64,000 bases of DNA. It comes from Vesta saturnalis (Eukaryota > Arthropoda > Insecta > Coleoptera > Lampyridae). Each line of letters starts with the position of its first letter. Position 1 is the stretch's first letter. Of this stretch, positions 23,760 through 33,472 are shown in pieces. The stretch is from NCBI GenBank assembly GCA_036346205.1, contig JARFJB010002135.1, positions 558,001-622,000 on the forward strand, given 5' to 3'. The position numbers and the translations under genes are program-made. The notes under the pieces were generated by a model. It was not told the origin of the DNA, did no database searches, and saw only the letters and a list, made by a program, of their open reading frames with translations.

Positions 23760-23784
23760 CGTGCGTGCGTGAGCGCGTGGGCAT
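22905..23784 (-). pseudogene. LINE AP-like endonuclease domain
   Basis: Seen: after a (CA)n-encoded Thr-His run, IIYILSITETKLTPRCTLNF holds the catalytic Glu of the ETHL-type motif; STPIVFILYYNLPGHNTLSN and VILGDFNARHIQFSGT give the GDFNA motif. The next parts CLNSRSYHSF and GTTITSNHVPLLVKTS include the SNHVPL motif ending the domain. Order and motifs match Jockey/CR1-type endonucleases, which nick the genomic target. The normal N-terminal strand with the Asn motif appears replaced by the (CA)n repeat. Confidence 0.85.
23712..23754. repeat. (GT)n microsatellite in LINE copy 1
   Basis: About 21 GT units, followed by GTGCGTGCGTGAGCGCGTGGG. The second LINE copy has a shorter run (27644-27681), a length difference within otherwise nearly identical DNA. 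Confidence 0.95.
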
Positions 23785-23789
23785 GTGCG

Positions 23790-24300
23790 TGTGTGTGTGT
23801 AAAAGAGTTTAAGTAAGGGCGTTTCCGACGAACGACCCTGGTTAACGGTCCCTCCTAGGATATCTATTTGGAGGAGTTAAGGATTGGGTTGGCGGATTAA
23901 GGTGACCTTCATTCTCGTACCGGATACGCAGATGTTGACTCCGTTGGAAGAAGTTTCGGCATAGCGAATCTAGGATGCGGACAACCCTATCTCGCCGGTT
24001 GGGCGGACTTGTAGGAAGTCTTTGATGAATAGGGATTTGGTGTCGGGAGAGGGTTTAAGGTGGGCTATTTTCCGAGTCGGACTCTTCGCAAGACAGGATA
24101 GGTTCGAGGATGCCATCTTCGACGGAGAACTGGGAGGTTCCGCCGCTTCCACGTGACAAATCACGCAGGAAAAGGAAGGGGTCTAGGAGTGGAGTTGGAG
24201 GGATGGGACCGGAGAGTTGGGTTAGGGTGACGGTGGGATCGCCGAAGTGGTGTCGCCGCCTAGGCTATGTACCATCCGGAAGGAGAGGTCTATAAGAGTC
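23790..24300 (-). pseudogene. Possible LINE ORF1 (gag-like) remnant
   Basis: Seen on the minus strand: a frame with EPILSCEESDSENSPP and another with LPTSPPNRRDRVVRILDSLC RNFF, rich in Pro, Ser and Arg, lies just upstream of the endonuclease frame. Position and composition suit the nucleic-acid-binding ORF1 of a Jockey-like element. No clear zinc knuckle is intact, and the frame is broken. Assignment rests mainly on position. Confidence 0.35.
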
Positions 24301-24465
24301 AGGTGTGGTTGTGATTGAACGTTAACATCAACCAGTGAATGTTAAGGGATGTAATGGAGTAGAAAAGGATTTCTGGGTGGTTATGGGTTTTGGGATATTA
24401 CGGATGCAATACCTCGAGGATTGAGAGCGGTTAGGTTTAAGATTGGGGAAATCGGTGTAGGAATC

Positions 24466-24740
24466 ACGACAGGTACCCTTTTCACAAAACTATGTTTTCG
24501 GATGAAATAATAAAAATGTAAGAGCAGTATAGTGGTGGAGATCCCAAGAAGATGTTCCAGAAATTAAACACGTGCTGCCTATAGTGATTTCTGTTTTGTG
24601 CATCCTCTGCTGATATCGAGAGGGTGTTTTCTAGAGATAACTCATACATTCTGGTATAAAAACAGACTTGGAGGTGACAAAGCAGCTAAACTAGTATTTC
24701 TATTTAAGTATTATAACACGTTAAAAGCAGCTGAATGCTG
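24466..24740 (+). pseudogene. hAT transposase C-terminal fragment, copy 1
   Basis: Seen: KTMFSDEIIKNVRAV, a stop, WWRSQEDVPEIKHVLPIVIS, then in shifted frames LCASSADIERVFSRDNSYIL and YKNRLGGDKAAKLVFLFKYY. This is the hAT dimerisation domain (ASSA..ERVFS...NRL...KA..LVFL). Family members dimerise through it during transposition. It differs in subfamily from the CGGBP-like remnants at 15.0 and 25.7 kb. It adjoins the LINE 5' end and is duplicated at 28411-28690. Confidence 0.85.
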
Positions 24741-25159
24741 AATTTCTTTCGATTATTATAATGAACAATAAATATTACCACATAAAATGCATCAAGGTTT
24801 TATTTTTTATGAACAAATACATTTTTAAGCGTTCAAATTTTAGTCCTCTTCCTAAACTAATCATGATTTTTATTAAAAATCATGCTGATCGTGATTTTAA
24901 TCAACTGATTTAAATAATCTCAACAACCCTGGTACAACTTATACAATTTTGAAATTTTATAGTTGAATATCTTTGAAACTATTGAATCAATTAATAATAA
25001 AACTTAACGCATGTTAAAAAATAATTTAGTATACAGAGTAGACTCAAAATAATCGTCATCGAATCGTCATGATTAGAGTGAGGATTTTATGCAAAATGTA
25101 TATCGCTTATTTTTTATAGTTGAAGAATATCGTTTTGTTTTTAGACGAATTGCACTAAA

Positions 25160-26462
25160 TGCAATCATTTGACATTAATTAATTTTTGCATATTTTGCAT
25201 ATTTCGCCAAATACTGCATATATTGCATATATATGCGATTTTATGCATATTTTGCCTTTTTATTCATAATTAACATATATTTCGCATTTTTTTTATATCT
25301 TCCAAATTCGCTTTAAAATGCATTATACTAACTTGTTTTAAATTTTGTTATTGTGTCTAACTAAGAAATGTATTTTTATATGAATAAGACAGGTTTAAAG
25401 AAAGATTATTACCTGCAGTTAAGTGCAACGTTAATACTTCCGGATTATGTAGATTAAGTATATAGTTAAAGCATTGATTGAGGAATTCTCAATCAAGGGT
25501 TAAAGTTATTTGGACTTTTCAAGGTAAGTGTTTAGTTAGTTAATCCTTCTTGAAAATAATTTGAGAGTAACGGACAAAATGCAAAATTTTAAACATTCTT
25601 TGGGCGAAGACGTAACTGAATGGTACGGCTTTGTTAAGTGAACTTCAAGATGCCGAAAGTTAAAAATAATTTAGTTCAAGTATGGATAAAAATATATCCG
25701 AGCTACGTCTGGATGATGAAAAGTGTTTTGCATAGCCTGTGGAAAATAGTAAGTACCATTACATATTTTTAATTGATTTCGGAAATTAAACCCTTATTAA
25801 TTGATGTAGGTTATTGAATTCACCGTTTTATCAGTTTTAAACGCAATTAGATACTTATTTTAAAATTAATTTTTCCTTAGATCATGTGCGAAAGGAAATC
25901 TCAAGTTACACAGCACATTGAAACCTCTCTTCATAAAAGAAAATTAGAAACATTTGAGAAAACAAAAGTTTGTCAGACACCTTTGCGCCAGTCGTTGTTT
26001 CAAGAAACGGCCAAAAGAAATGCACAAGAGGAATTTAATTTCGAATTGTGTAGTGCACTTGTTAAAGCCAATATTCCATTAAAGAAATTACAAAATCCTA
26101 GTTTTAGGTCATTTTAGAAAAATTAGTAAAAGCAAGTGCCAGATGAAAGCACGCTTCGAAAAAGGTATATTAATGATTTATATCTTGAAACTATGGGGCA
26201 TATAAAGAAAATTACAAAAATAAATATCTTTATTTTATAGTAGATGAAACTACAGATTGTTGCGGCGATATGTTGCAAATTTAATGATTGGTTATTTAAG
26301 TGAGGCAGTCTAGTATATCATATTTAATCGCTTCCAAAGTTCTTGAGAAAATCAATCTGCAACAATAGTTTTATAAACGAAGCTTTCATGCAATTTTTAT
26401 TCCTGATATTGTTGCAACAGATAAAATAGTTTTAATGCTGTCTGATGCAGCACCGTATATGG
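25160..26462 (+). mobile_element. CGGBP-like hAT transposon, 5' half
   Basis: Seen: GCATAT-rich subterminal DNA at 25.17-25.27 kb like that of the 14.3-15.4 kb hAT, then a BED-finger transposase start at 25650-26462. Homology stops abruptly at 26462, where the second LINE copy begins. No matching 3' half of the same subfamily follows copy 2, so the remainder is lost or out of the window. Confidence 0.7.
25650..26462 (+). pseudogene. CGGBP-like hAT transposase, N-terminal half, with intron
   Basis: Seen: ATG at 25650 (MPKVKNNLVQVWIKIYP), one frame change, then VFCIACGKI at the exon end. GTAAGT at 25749 and TTTTCCTTAG ending at 25880 bound a 132-bp intron; joining restores CxxC...QHIETSLHKRK, a BED-type zinc finger. 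Next come FNFELCSALVKANIPLKKLQ and, beyond a stop at 26115, ESTLRKRYINDLYLETMGHI, VDETTD with the first catalytic Asp, and LSDAAPYM. BED fingers bind transposon ends. The gene is cut by LINE sequence at 26463. Confidence 0.75.
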
Positions 26463-27641
26463 TCGCCTGGCTAGAATCTGCTCAAAGCATTTTCCGAGGC
26501 AACACAGGAGGAGATTGGCCTATAGGAGGAGGGTGAGGTTAGGTGGCCGTGGGGTTTCGGTATGTTGACGGTGGAGGCTGCTTTCCAGTCCGTCGGGAAA
26601 TGGAATAGGAGGGCTGTGTCGGGTAAGTGACGGAGGATTTTGCGATTTAGGCCGCCATGACCTGGGGCAGAGTTTTTTCCTTTTTTGAAATAAGTGTGAA
26701 CCTGGTCGGGCGTGATGGGGCCATAAAAGGGATTCTCGTTATCGAGATGGATTTCAGGAAGATTAAGGTTGCGAAATTCTTCAAGGCGATCCTCAAGGAG
26801 TGCCTTGAACCGGTTATCGAATTGGGGATCATCTAGGGATTGGAAAATGAATTGGAGGTGGTGCCCAAAGAAATCGGCCTTTCCTTGGTCGGAGGAGATT
26901 AGGCTGCCCTGAAGGTCGGTTAGGTGGGATTTAGGGTTAACTTTTCTTTTTGTCAGTCTATCGAACTGTTGTTTCTATAATCTAACTGGGAGTTGGTGTT
27001 GGTCCAGAAGTCTTCGGCGTGTTTGTTTGCTTCTCGCCTGATTACAGAGATATCGACCGCTTCCGTAATTATGTGTAGGGGAGCTGGACAAATTGAAGTT
27101 TTGACCAGTAGTGGTACGTGATTTGATGTGATCGTGGTGCCTAGAAAGCACTCACGATCGAAATAGTGAGATATGGGTTCGAAAACTATGATATGATCTA
27201 CTATTGAGGCACCTAAATGTTCGAAATATGTTGGCTGTGTTTGGATTCGCAAGAGCGACAACTGCAACAGAACGGATGATAGCCTTACCATTGTCATTAC
27301 TTGCGGTGCCACTGAATTGGATGTGGCGGGCATTGAAATCACCCAGGATAACTGTGTTAGGGAGGCTAGAGGCGTAGATTAAAAGGTCATTGGATAGGGT
27401 GTTGTGGCCGGGCAGGTTGTAGTATAAAATAAATACTATAGGAGTAGAAAAGTGCACAATCGCAGCAACGCATTCGAGATGCTGTAGATGCGCAGGAAGT
27501 TGAAAATGAGTGGATGGGAAGCAATTTTAATTAAGACGGCGGTTCCGTATTGGCTATTGTTTACGTAGGTGTGAAATGTGTTGAAATTAAGTGTGCATCT
27601 GGGTGTGAGTTTTGTTTCTGTTATGGAAAGGATGTGTATAT

Positions 27642-27685
<44 letters not shown>

Positions 27686-28410
27686 CGTGCGTGCGTGAGC
27701 GCGTGGGCATGTGCGTGTGTGTGTGTAAAAAGAGTTTAAGTAAGGGGCGTTTCCGACGAACGACCCTGGTATTAACGGTCCCTCCTAGGATATCTATTTG
27801 GAGGGAGTTAAGGATTGGGTTGGCGGATTAAGGTGACCTTCATTCTCGTACCGGATACGCAGATGTTGACTCCGTTGGAAGAAGTTTCGGCATAGCGAAT
27901 CTAGGATGCGGACAACCCTATCTCGCCGGTTGGGCGGACTTGTAGGAAGTCTTTGATGAATAGGGATTTGGTGTCGGGAGAGGGTTTAAGGTGGGCTATT
28001 TTCCGAGTCGGACTCTTCGCAAGACAGGATAGGTTCGAGGGATGCCATCTTCGACGGAGAACTGGGAGGTTCCCGCCGCTTCCACGTGACAAATCACGCA
28101 GGAAAAGGAAGGGGGTCTAGGAGTGGAGTTGGAGGGATGGGGACCGGAGAGTTGGGTTAGGGTGACGGTGGGATCTCCGAAGTGGTGTCGCCGCCTAGGC
28201 TATGTACCATCCGGAAGGGAGAGGTTTATAAGAGTCAGGTGTGGTTGTGATTGAACGTTAACATCAACCAGTGAATGTTAAGGGATGTAATGGAGTAGAA
28301 AAAGGATTTCTGGGTGGTTATGGGTTTTGGGATATTACGGATGCAATACCTCGAGGATTGAGAGCGGTTAGGTTTAAGATTGGGGAAATCGGGTGTAGGA
28401 ATCACGACAG
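26463..28410 (-). mobile_element. Jockey-like LINE, copy 2 (3'-truncated)
   Basis: Second copy of 22538-24465, encoding the endonuclease (about 27.69-26.85 kb) and the first part of the RT, which ends in the RT2/RT3 region at 26463 against the hAT gene. Frames are better preserved than in copy 1: a 129-codon minus-strand frame at 26953-27342 joins SNHVPLLVKTS to the linker without a break. Stops and shifts remain elsewhere. Confidence 0.8.
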
Positions 28411-28690
28411 GTACCCTTTTCACAAAACTATGTTTTCGGATGAAATAATAAAAAATGTAAGAGCAGTATAGTGGTGGAGATCCCAAGAAGATGTTCCAGA
28501 AATTAAACACGTGCTGCCTATAGTGATTTCTGTTTTGTGCATCCTCTGCTGATATCGAGAGGGTGTTTTCTAGAGATAACTCATACATTCTGGTATAAAA
28601 ACAGACTTGGAGGTGACAAAGCAGCTAAACTAGTATTTCTATTTAAGTATTATAACACGTTAAAAAGCAGCTGAATGCTGAATTTCTTTT
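28411..28690 (+). pseudogene. hAT transposase C-terminal fragment, copy 2
   Basis: Same block as 24466-24740, reading RYPFHKTMFSDEIIKNVRAV, WWRSQEDVPEIKHVLPIVIS, CASSADIERVFSRDNSYIL and the NRLGGDKAAKLVFL end, with the same internal stop and frame changes. Because both copies share these defects, the fragment was already dead before the duplication. Confidence 0.85.
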
Positions 28691-28881
28691 CGATTATTAT
28701 AATGAACAATAAATATTACCACATAAAAATGCATCAAGGTTTTATTTTTTTATGATTTTAATCAACTGATTTAAATCCTCTCAACCCTGGTACAACTTAT
28801 ACAATTTTGAAATTTTTATAGTCGAATATCTTTGAAACTATTGAATCAATTAATAATAAAACTTTACGCATAGAAATGTTA

Positions 28882-29262
28882 AAATACATATTTATGTATT
28901 AAGGGCATAATCAGAAGATTATGGCTCGAGGGAATGTTATATGTTATATTCCTGAGAGCCATAATCTACAATTATGCCCGTGGTACATACAATGTTTTAT
29001 TTTATTTTTCACCATGAAACTGGAACAAAATATTAAAAAGATTCAGTATTTTCGGCAAATTTTTAAATGCAAATGCAGTGAAATAAAGTCGACAGTAGGC
29101 TAATTTGTTGTTACTAAGATACTGTGATATTGCTATTATATATCATGTCATGTGTTTGCTGTCAATAATGTTGCTTAGCATCAATGACATTTCCGTGCTA
29201 TAAAGACCACATTACGCCCGCATTTGGGGGCGTATAAAGAACATTATGGTGGCAAAATAAAA
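28882..29262. mobile_element. Inserted 0.38-kb block with terminal hairpin
   Basis: Seen: copy 1 reads GTTAAAAAATAATTTAG where copy 2 has this block between GTTAAAATA and AAAATAATTTAG. It begins with two 33-34 bp arms (28902-28935 and 28948-28980) that fold into a hairpin, GGGCATAATC...GATTATGGCTC. A further GCCCGCATTTGGGGGCGT hairpin lies near 29.22 kb. No coding capacity. Probably a small non-autonomous element; the family is unknown. Confidence 0.5.
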
Positions 29263-29309
29263 TAAAATAATTTAGTATACAGAGTCGACTCAAAATAATC
29301 GTCATAATC

Positions 29310-32300
29310 ATTTGGTTCTTGGAAGCGAATCTATATCATTACACATAAAAACTAGACACTTCAATACAGTATTTTTGTCTATAGTTTTACTAAATGCATT
29401 ACAAAGATTGATTTTGTTTCGCAAGAAGAGCGAGTTAAATTTTGTAAAGAATATTGTATGTGCACTTTAATAGTGTGTGTGAGAAACGACATTTTTAAAC
29501 GAATATTTACATTACCTTTTATTGTAACCTCGAGTTAAGGAATAATTCAAGTGGATTGTGGATAATGTCATCAAGTGTACAATTTTTAGTGCAGTATATC
29601 GATCGTTTCAATAATTTAAATTCTGTTTCATATACGAAGTGGGAAACATGTAAGTTTCTTGAAAATGTATGTTAGATGTTTTTAACGATGAAACGTACAA
29701 GAGTCAAATTAAGCTTGTTTCGCTTTCATTCCCAGTTTTCCCTAATTTTACATTTAACTTGTACAATAAAACGCCTTGTTTAGTTTAAATTTGTCTTAAG
29801 TTTTTTTTACATTTATCTTCAAAGAGCGTGACAATTACATGGTATAACACCTTGTCTTTATTATTGATTGAATTTTCGGGTACAAAAAGTCTTACCTTTT
29901 ATTACCTCACTTAAGAAGGTCTTTTAATTAAATTTGGTTGTTTGACTAAATTTAAGGTGTAAGAAAAGTGCCTCGTTCTAAATAGTTGTAGAGAAATTTA
30001 ATTAAATTCAATACACTAAATAATTAAATAAACTTTCAGATAATTAACGCTTAAAGGCAATTTAGAATTTGCGTAAAGCTTTTTCCTCAAAAAAACCCTT
30101 TAAATTATCTAGCCTTTTGTTTAGAATGTAAATTTATTAGGGTCTTGAATTGTGGGAGAATAATTCATATAAACGCTTACTTTTTGTGTGTTTTTTAAAG
30201 GTTAATTAAAATTAGATGATTTCGAATGGGGGTTTTATTAAAAATGTTAAAAAGCCACACATTAGCATATTAAGGTAAAAATGGGAATTAAAAATTTGAT
30301 TTCGTTGTCAGGGAAAGTAGCTACAAAGAGCAATCAGTTTCAAAAGCTTACTCTTTCCTCTATAATTAAAATCTACCACTTGAAAGTAACAAAAGCTCAC
30401 GGTGAAAAAGCTTCGGAAATAAAACCTTCTACTAAATCCCAATGAAGTTGAGCAAATTGAAAAATTCTATTGTTGTGTTTTCCTTTTGGTATTTGTTTAT
30501 AATTTTAGTAACCATTGGCGTTCTGTGTATTGAAGAATTATTAAAAATACATGAAGACATCACTCAATGTCGGTTTTATTCGAAAAATAAAAATGTTTAG
30601 CAAATCTAACATTTTACGTTGTTCAAGACAATGCGCTGTCCTGTATCCGTTATTAATGATACAAGTATATATACGGAAAACCTGTGTCAGAATATTTCAT
30701 TTATATTTTTGCAAGCCTAAACTTTGGGTCAAAGTAGGTCCACTTTATCTACGATCATATCAGACATGAAAAAAAAATAACCTTATTGTTTGTCGTTTAT
30801 TTTAATAATTAATGACATTTTCATCGATTACCACAATTAGTGTACGATATATGTAAATAATTACATGTACCTAAGTTTATTATTACAGTTATCATTAGCG
30901 ACCTGTTTGACTAATGACATTAGTATTGATACAATACAAGAGAAAACATGTCCATGAAATTATGATAGAACACGAAGCTTGTTCAATACAAACAATTTTC
31001 GATTAAATTCTTTGGCTGTGCGTAAAGACCAGGGCAAAAATCTGACCTTACCTCTAAAAACAAAGAAAGTTGCAAATGCGTGATCGATAAATGTTATTGA
31101 CAGCAAGGATTGATTGAGTTGACGTTGGCACGAAAGAAAGTGGAAAATTGCGTGTATTTTATTTCCTAAGATCCATTTCTAATTCGTCTCACCAAACAAT
31201 TTTTTTCAAATTCTGAAAGTCAATCTCAAATTGTTGATTATTGAATCCAGAAACTCTCTCATTAGTGTGCAGTTAACAAAAATTCAGATCTGAAATTTAA
31301 ATAACAAAAAAAAATAATAGAACTAGGTTAAAGTTAGAACGTAACAGAATCAAATTGGAAAAGTTTAATACATTACACTTGTCTTTTTCTTTAGTTAGTT
31401 ACTTAACAAATGGATTTTCAGCTAACCTAATCGTTTTTACGCCTTTACACAAAAAAAAAACTAAAGGAAAACTACTAATAGATTTTAATGTTTTACGATC
31501 GATGTCTTTGACACCAGGAAATTAAACGTCTTTCGTATTTAATTTTCTCTAACTTCTTATATATAAAAAATCAATTGAAACACTGATGAAGTTTCTGACC
31601 AAAGTGATCGAAACTCTTTTTTATTGTAGCGGACGTTATTTATTATCAAAACAACTTTTTCTAATCATTAATTATTTTCTTTTGTTCGAATGTTTCCTTG
31701 AAAATCATTGCTTTATACAGACAGTTACTAAAACAGATTATTAGAAATTACATGATTTTATTTATAAATTGTTTTGGATTATGTTCTGTTCATTTTCGCG
31801 GCTCTCACTCTGTTTACGAAACCAAATTCAAGCAGGAGAAGGGAGGTAAGGTCTGATTCAAATAAAGTTGGGTATGACTCATCGATTTAAAGCTCTCTAG
31901 TAAAATGACATCTCTCTCTCTCTCTCTCACACAACTAGATGTATTAGAAGAAGGATGGCCATAAAAACATTAATTTGCTGTACAATTCGTATTAGCGCAC
32001 TAAAACGTGTCGTGATTAAGAAGCAGCATCTGTCACTCCTGTCATTTGTTTTTGAAAATATTGTTTATGCGTTTTTACTTTACTTGTACAGTGAATTATC
32101 GGTAATTTGGTGACATTTTTACATAATTTATATAAAATTTACAAAATTTTAGATATGCTACGTAATAAGCACCTTAAATCTCAAGCGCAGCTCGTACTTA
32201 TGAACGTGCTTAATTATATTCAAACGGGAACGTGATAATCAAGGGCACTCGTTCCATTTGAATCTGTTATACAAGTATGTAGTATATGATACTTGGAAGG

Positions 32301-32490
32301 ACAGTTTAACTACTTTAGCCACGTCTGAAGAATTTAGTATACCAGTAAGCGAAGAAAACGTACGAAAACTAAGTCCACCGAAGTTGATAACTAAGTGAAT
32401 GATGCTGTAAAGAGAAAAAAATATGAAATGCATTTAAAATGTAAATACAAACATGCAAGACATTTCTAGTAGTACACCTGTTTTTGTAGG
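29310..32490. other. No gene recognised; mostly unique AT-rich DNA
   Basis: No transposon protein or tandem repeat was found, apart from a hammerhead-like motif at 31582-31614 and a short (CT)n run at 31911-31928. The 72-codon frame at 30551-30769 shows no motif. It could be intron or intergenic DNA of a host gene. Confidence 0.4.
31582..31614 (+). ncRNA. Weak hammerhead-like motif
   Basis: ACTGATGA, an extra A, a poorly paired GTTTCTGACCAAAGTGATC segment, then GAAAC. Same box layout as the Penelope arms, but helix II is mostly lost. Perhaps a solo, decayed Penelope terminus. Confidence 0.25.
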
Positions 32491-32492
32491 TA

Positions 32493-33448
32493 TAGTGCAT
32501 TTCACGAGTAATTAGACCGCTGCAATATGGCCGCCATTTAAATTTGTCACCAAATAAAGCGCGGGAGCACTCATTGGTGTAGTACCTTTTGTTGTATAAA
32601 AAAAAGTGAAAACTTATTTGAATAAATTTATTATCAATAAATTCACCATCACCATGCTCACCTAGTATTATTATTATATACTATTTTGTATGTAGTAAAT
32701 TATTTTTTTATTAATAGTTATTGCGTAATTAAAAATCGCAGAAATATAAACATTTAAAATAAATAACAAAAATAATAGTTAAAATATGACAATTAAGAAA
32801 ATATTGTATAATCTTACGGAAGTTGCACTATAACTGTGCAAATTTTCAATAACGTTCTAGTCTTCAGTTAAAACAAAACTTTCTTCCACTTTAGTATAAA
32901 AACTACACAAACACAACAACCGTTACAAATTATTGTTTACAGTATAATGGAAAAATGGAAAATTGATTCCACATTTATAAGCAAAGCAAGTGGTCATTAA
33001 TTATTTCTAATTCACATTATGCTAATGGAGTAATTTGCAGTTTCAACATTAATTACGAATTAGTATGGTAAATTTTCAGAAATTCTTAACAATAATGATA
33101 TTTGTTTGGAACATTCTTTTACTTTAACGATGTTTATTTCTTACAATAATTAATTTAATTGAAAAACTTTCAATTTTACTAACCTAAGTTACCTCTCCGC
33201 GTGATACGCTACTGAGTTGGCAAATAATATTTTAATACGTTTGAAGGTCGTATTTGTTATGATATTTGTCTTTTGCTATTTATAATGTTGTAGGAAAGAT
33301 GGAAAATGCGGTTCAGAGCAGCCAACTGAAATATCCCTTTCATTAAAATGTTACACTTATAGCATTTTAGTTATTTTATAATTGGATGTTGTTCATAGTG
33401 GAATGGCAGCCATATTATAGAGGTCTAATTATTCGTGAAATGCACTTT
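32493..33448. mobile_element. 0.95-kb element with about 47-bp inverted ends
   Basis: Seen: left end TAGTGCATTTCACGAGTAAT and the reversed right end TAAAGTGCATTTCACGAATA continue as an inverted repeat through ATTAGACC(G/T)CT...ATATGGC(C/T)GCCATT. The interior is AT-rich with no open frame of note. This is a MITE-like non-autonomous DNA element; TA flanks are compatible with a Tc1/mariner superfamily member. It lies just upstream of an IS630-like pseudogene. Confidence 0.75.
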
Positions 33449-33472
33449 ATACATGTTACGCTGGCATCGTTA

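Larger units (their letters stand above)
21900..24465 (-). mobile_element. Jockey-like LINE, copy 1 (3'-truncated)
   Basis: Seen on the minus strand: possible ORF1 at about 24.2-23.8 kb, an AP endonuclease domain (23784-22905), then reverse transcriptase (22902-21900). The RT ends inside the domain at about 21.90 kb, where a mariner C-terminus begins, so no LINE 3' end or poly-A tail is present. Normal target-primed insertion truncates the 5' end, so the missing 3' end indicates later deletion or rearrangement. The 22538-24465 part is repeated at 26463-28410. Confidence 0.8.
22538..25063. repeat. Duplicated LINE-hAT cassette, copy 1
   Basis: Collinear with 26463-29305. It starts inside the RT (CGCCTGGCTAGAATCTGCTC) and ends after AGTATACAGAGT(A/C)GACTCAAAATAATC. 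The differences are overwhelmingly single-base length changes in homopolymers, a (GT)n length change, and a 70-bp-scale loss plus a 0.38-kb insert in copy 2 after the hAT part. Confidence 0.9.
26463..29305. repeat. Duplicated LINE-hAT cassette, copy 2
   Basis: Partner of 22538-25063, direct orientation, offset about 3.9 kb. It contains an additional block at about 28882-29262. Its left boundary lies inside the CGGBP-like hAT reading frame. Confidence 0.9.

Noticed and set aside
32239..32324. Exon with acceptor TTCTTCAG at 32325 in a phase compatible with the 42.84 kb first exon
   Set aside because: It is 10.5 kb away, short (about 28 codons), and phase agreement alone happens one time in three.
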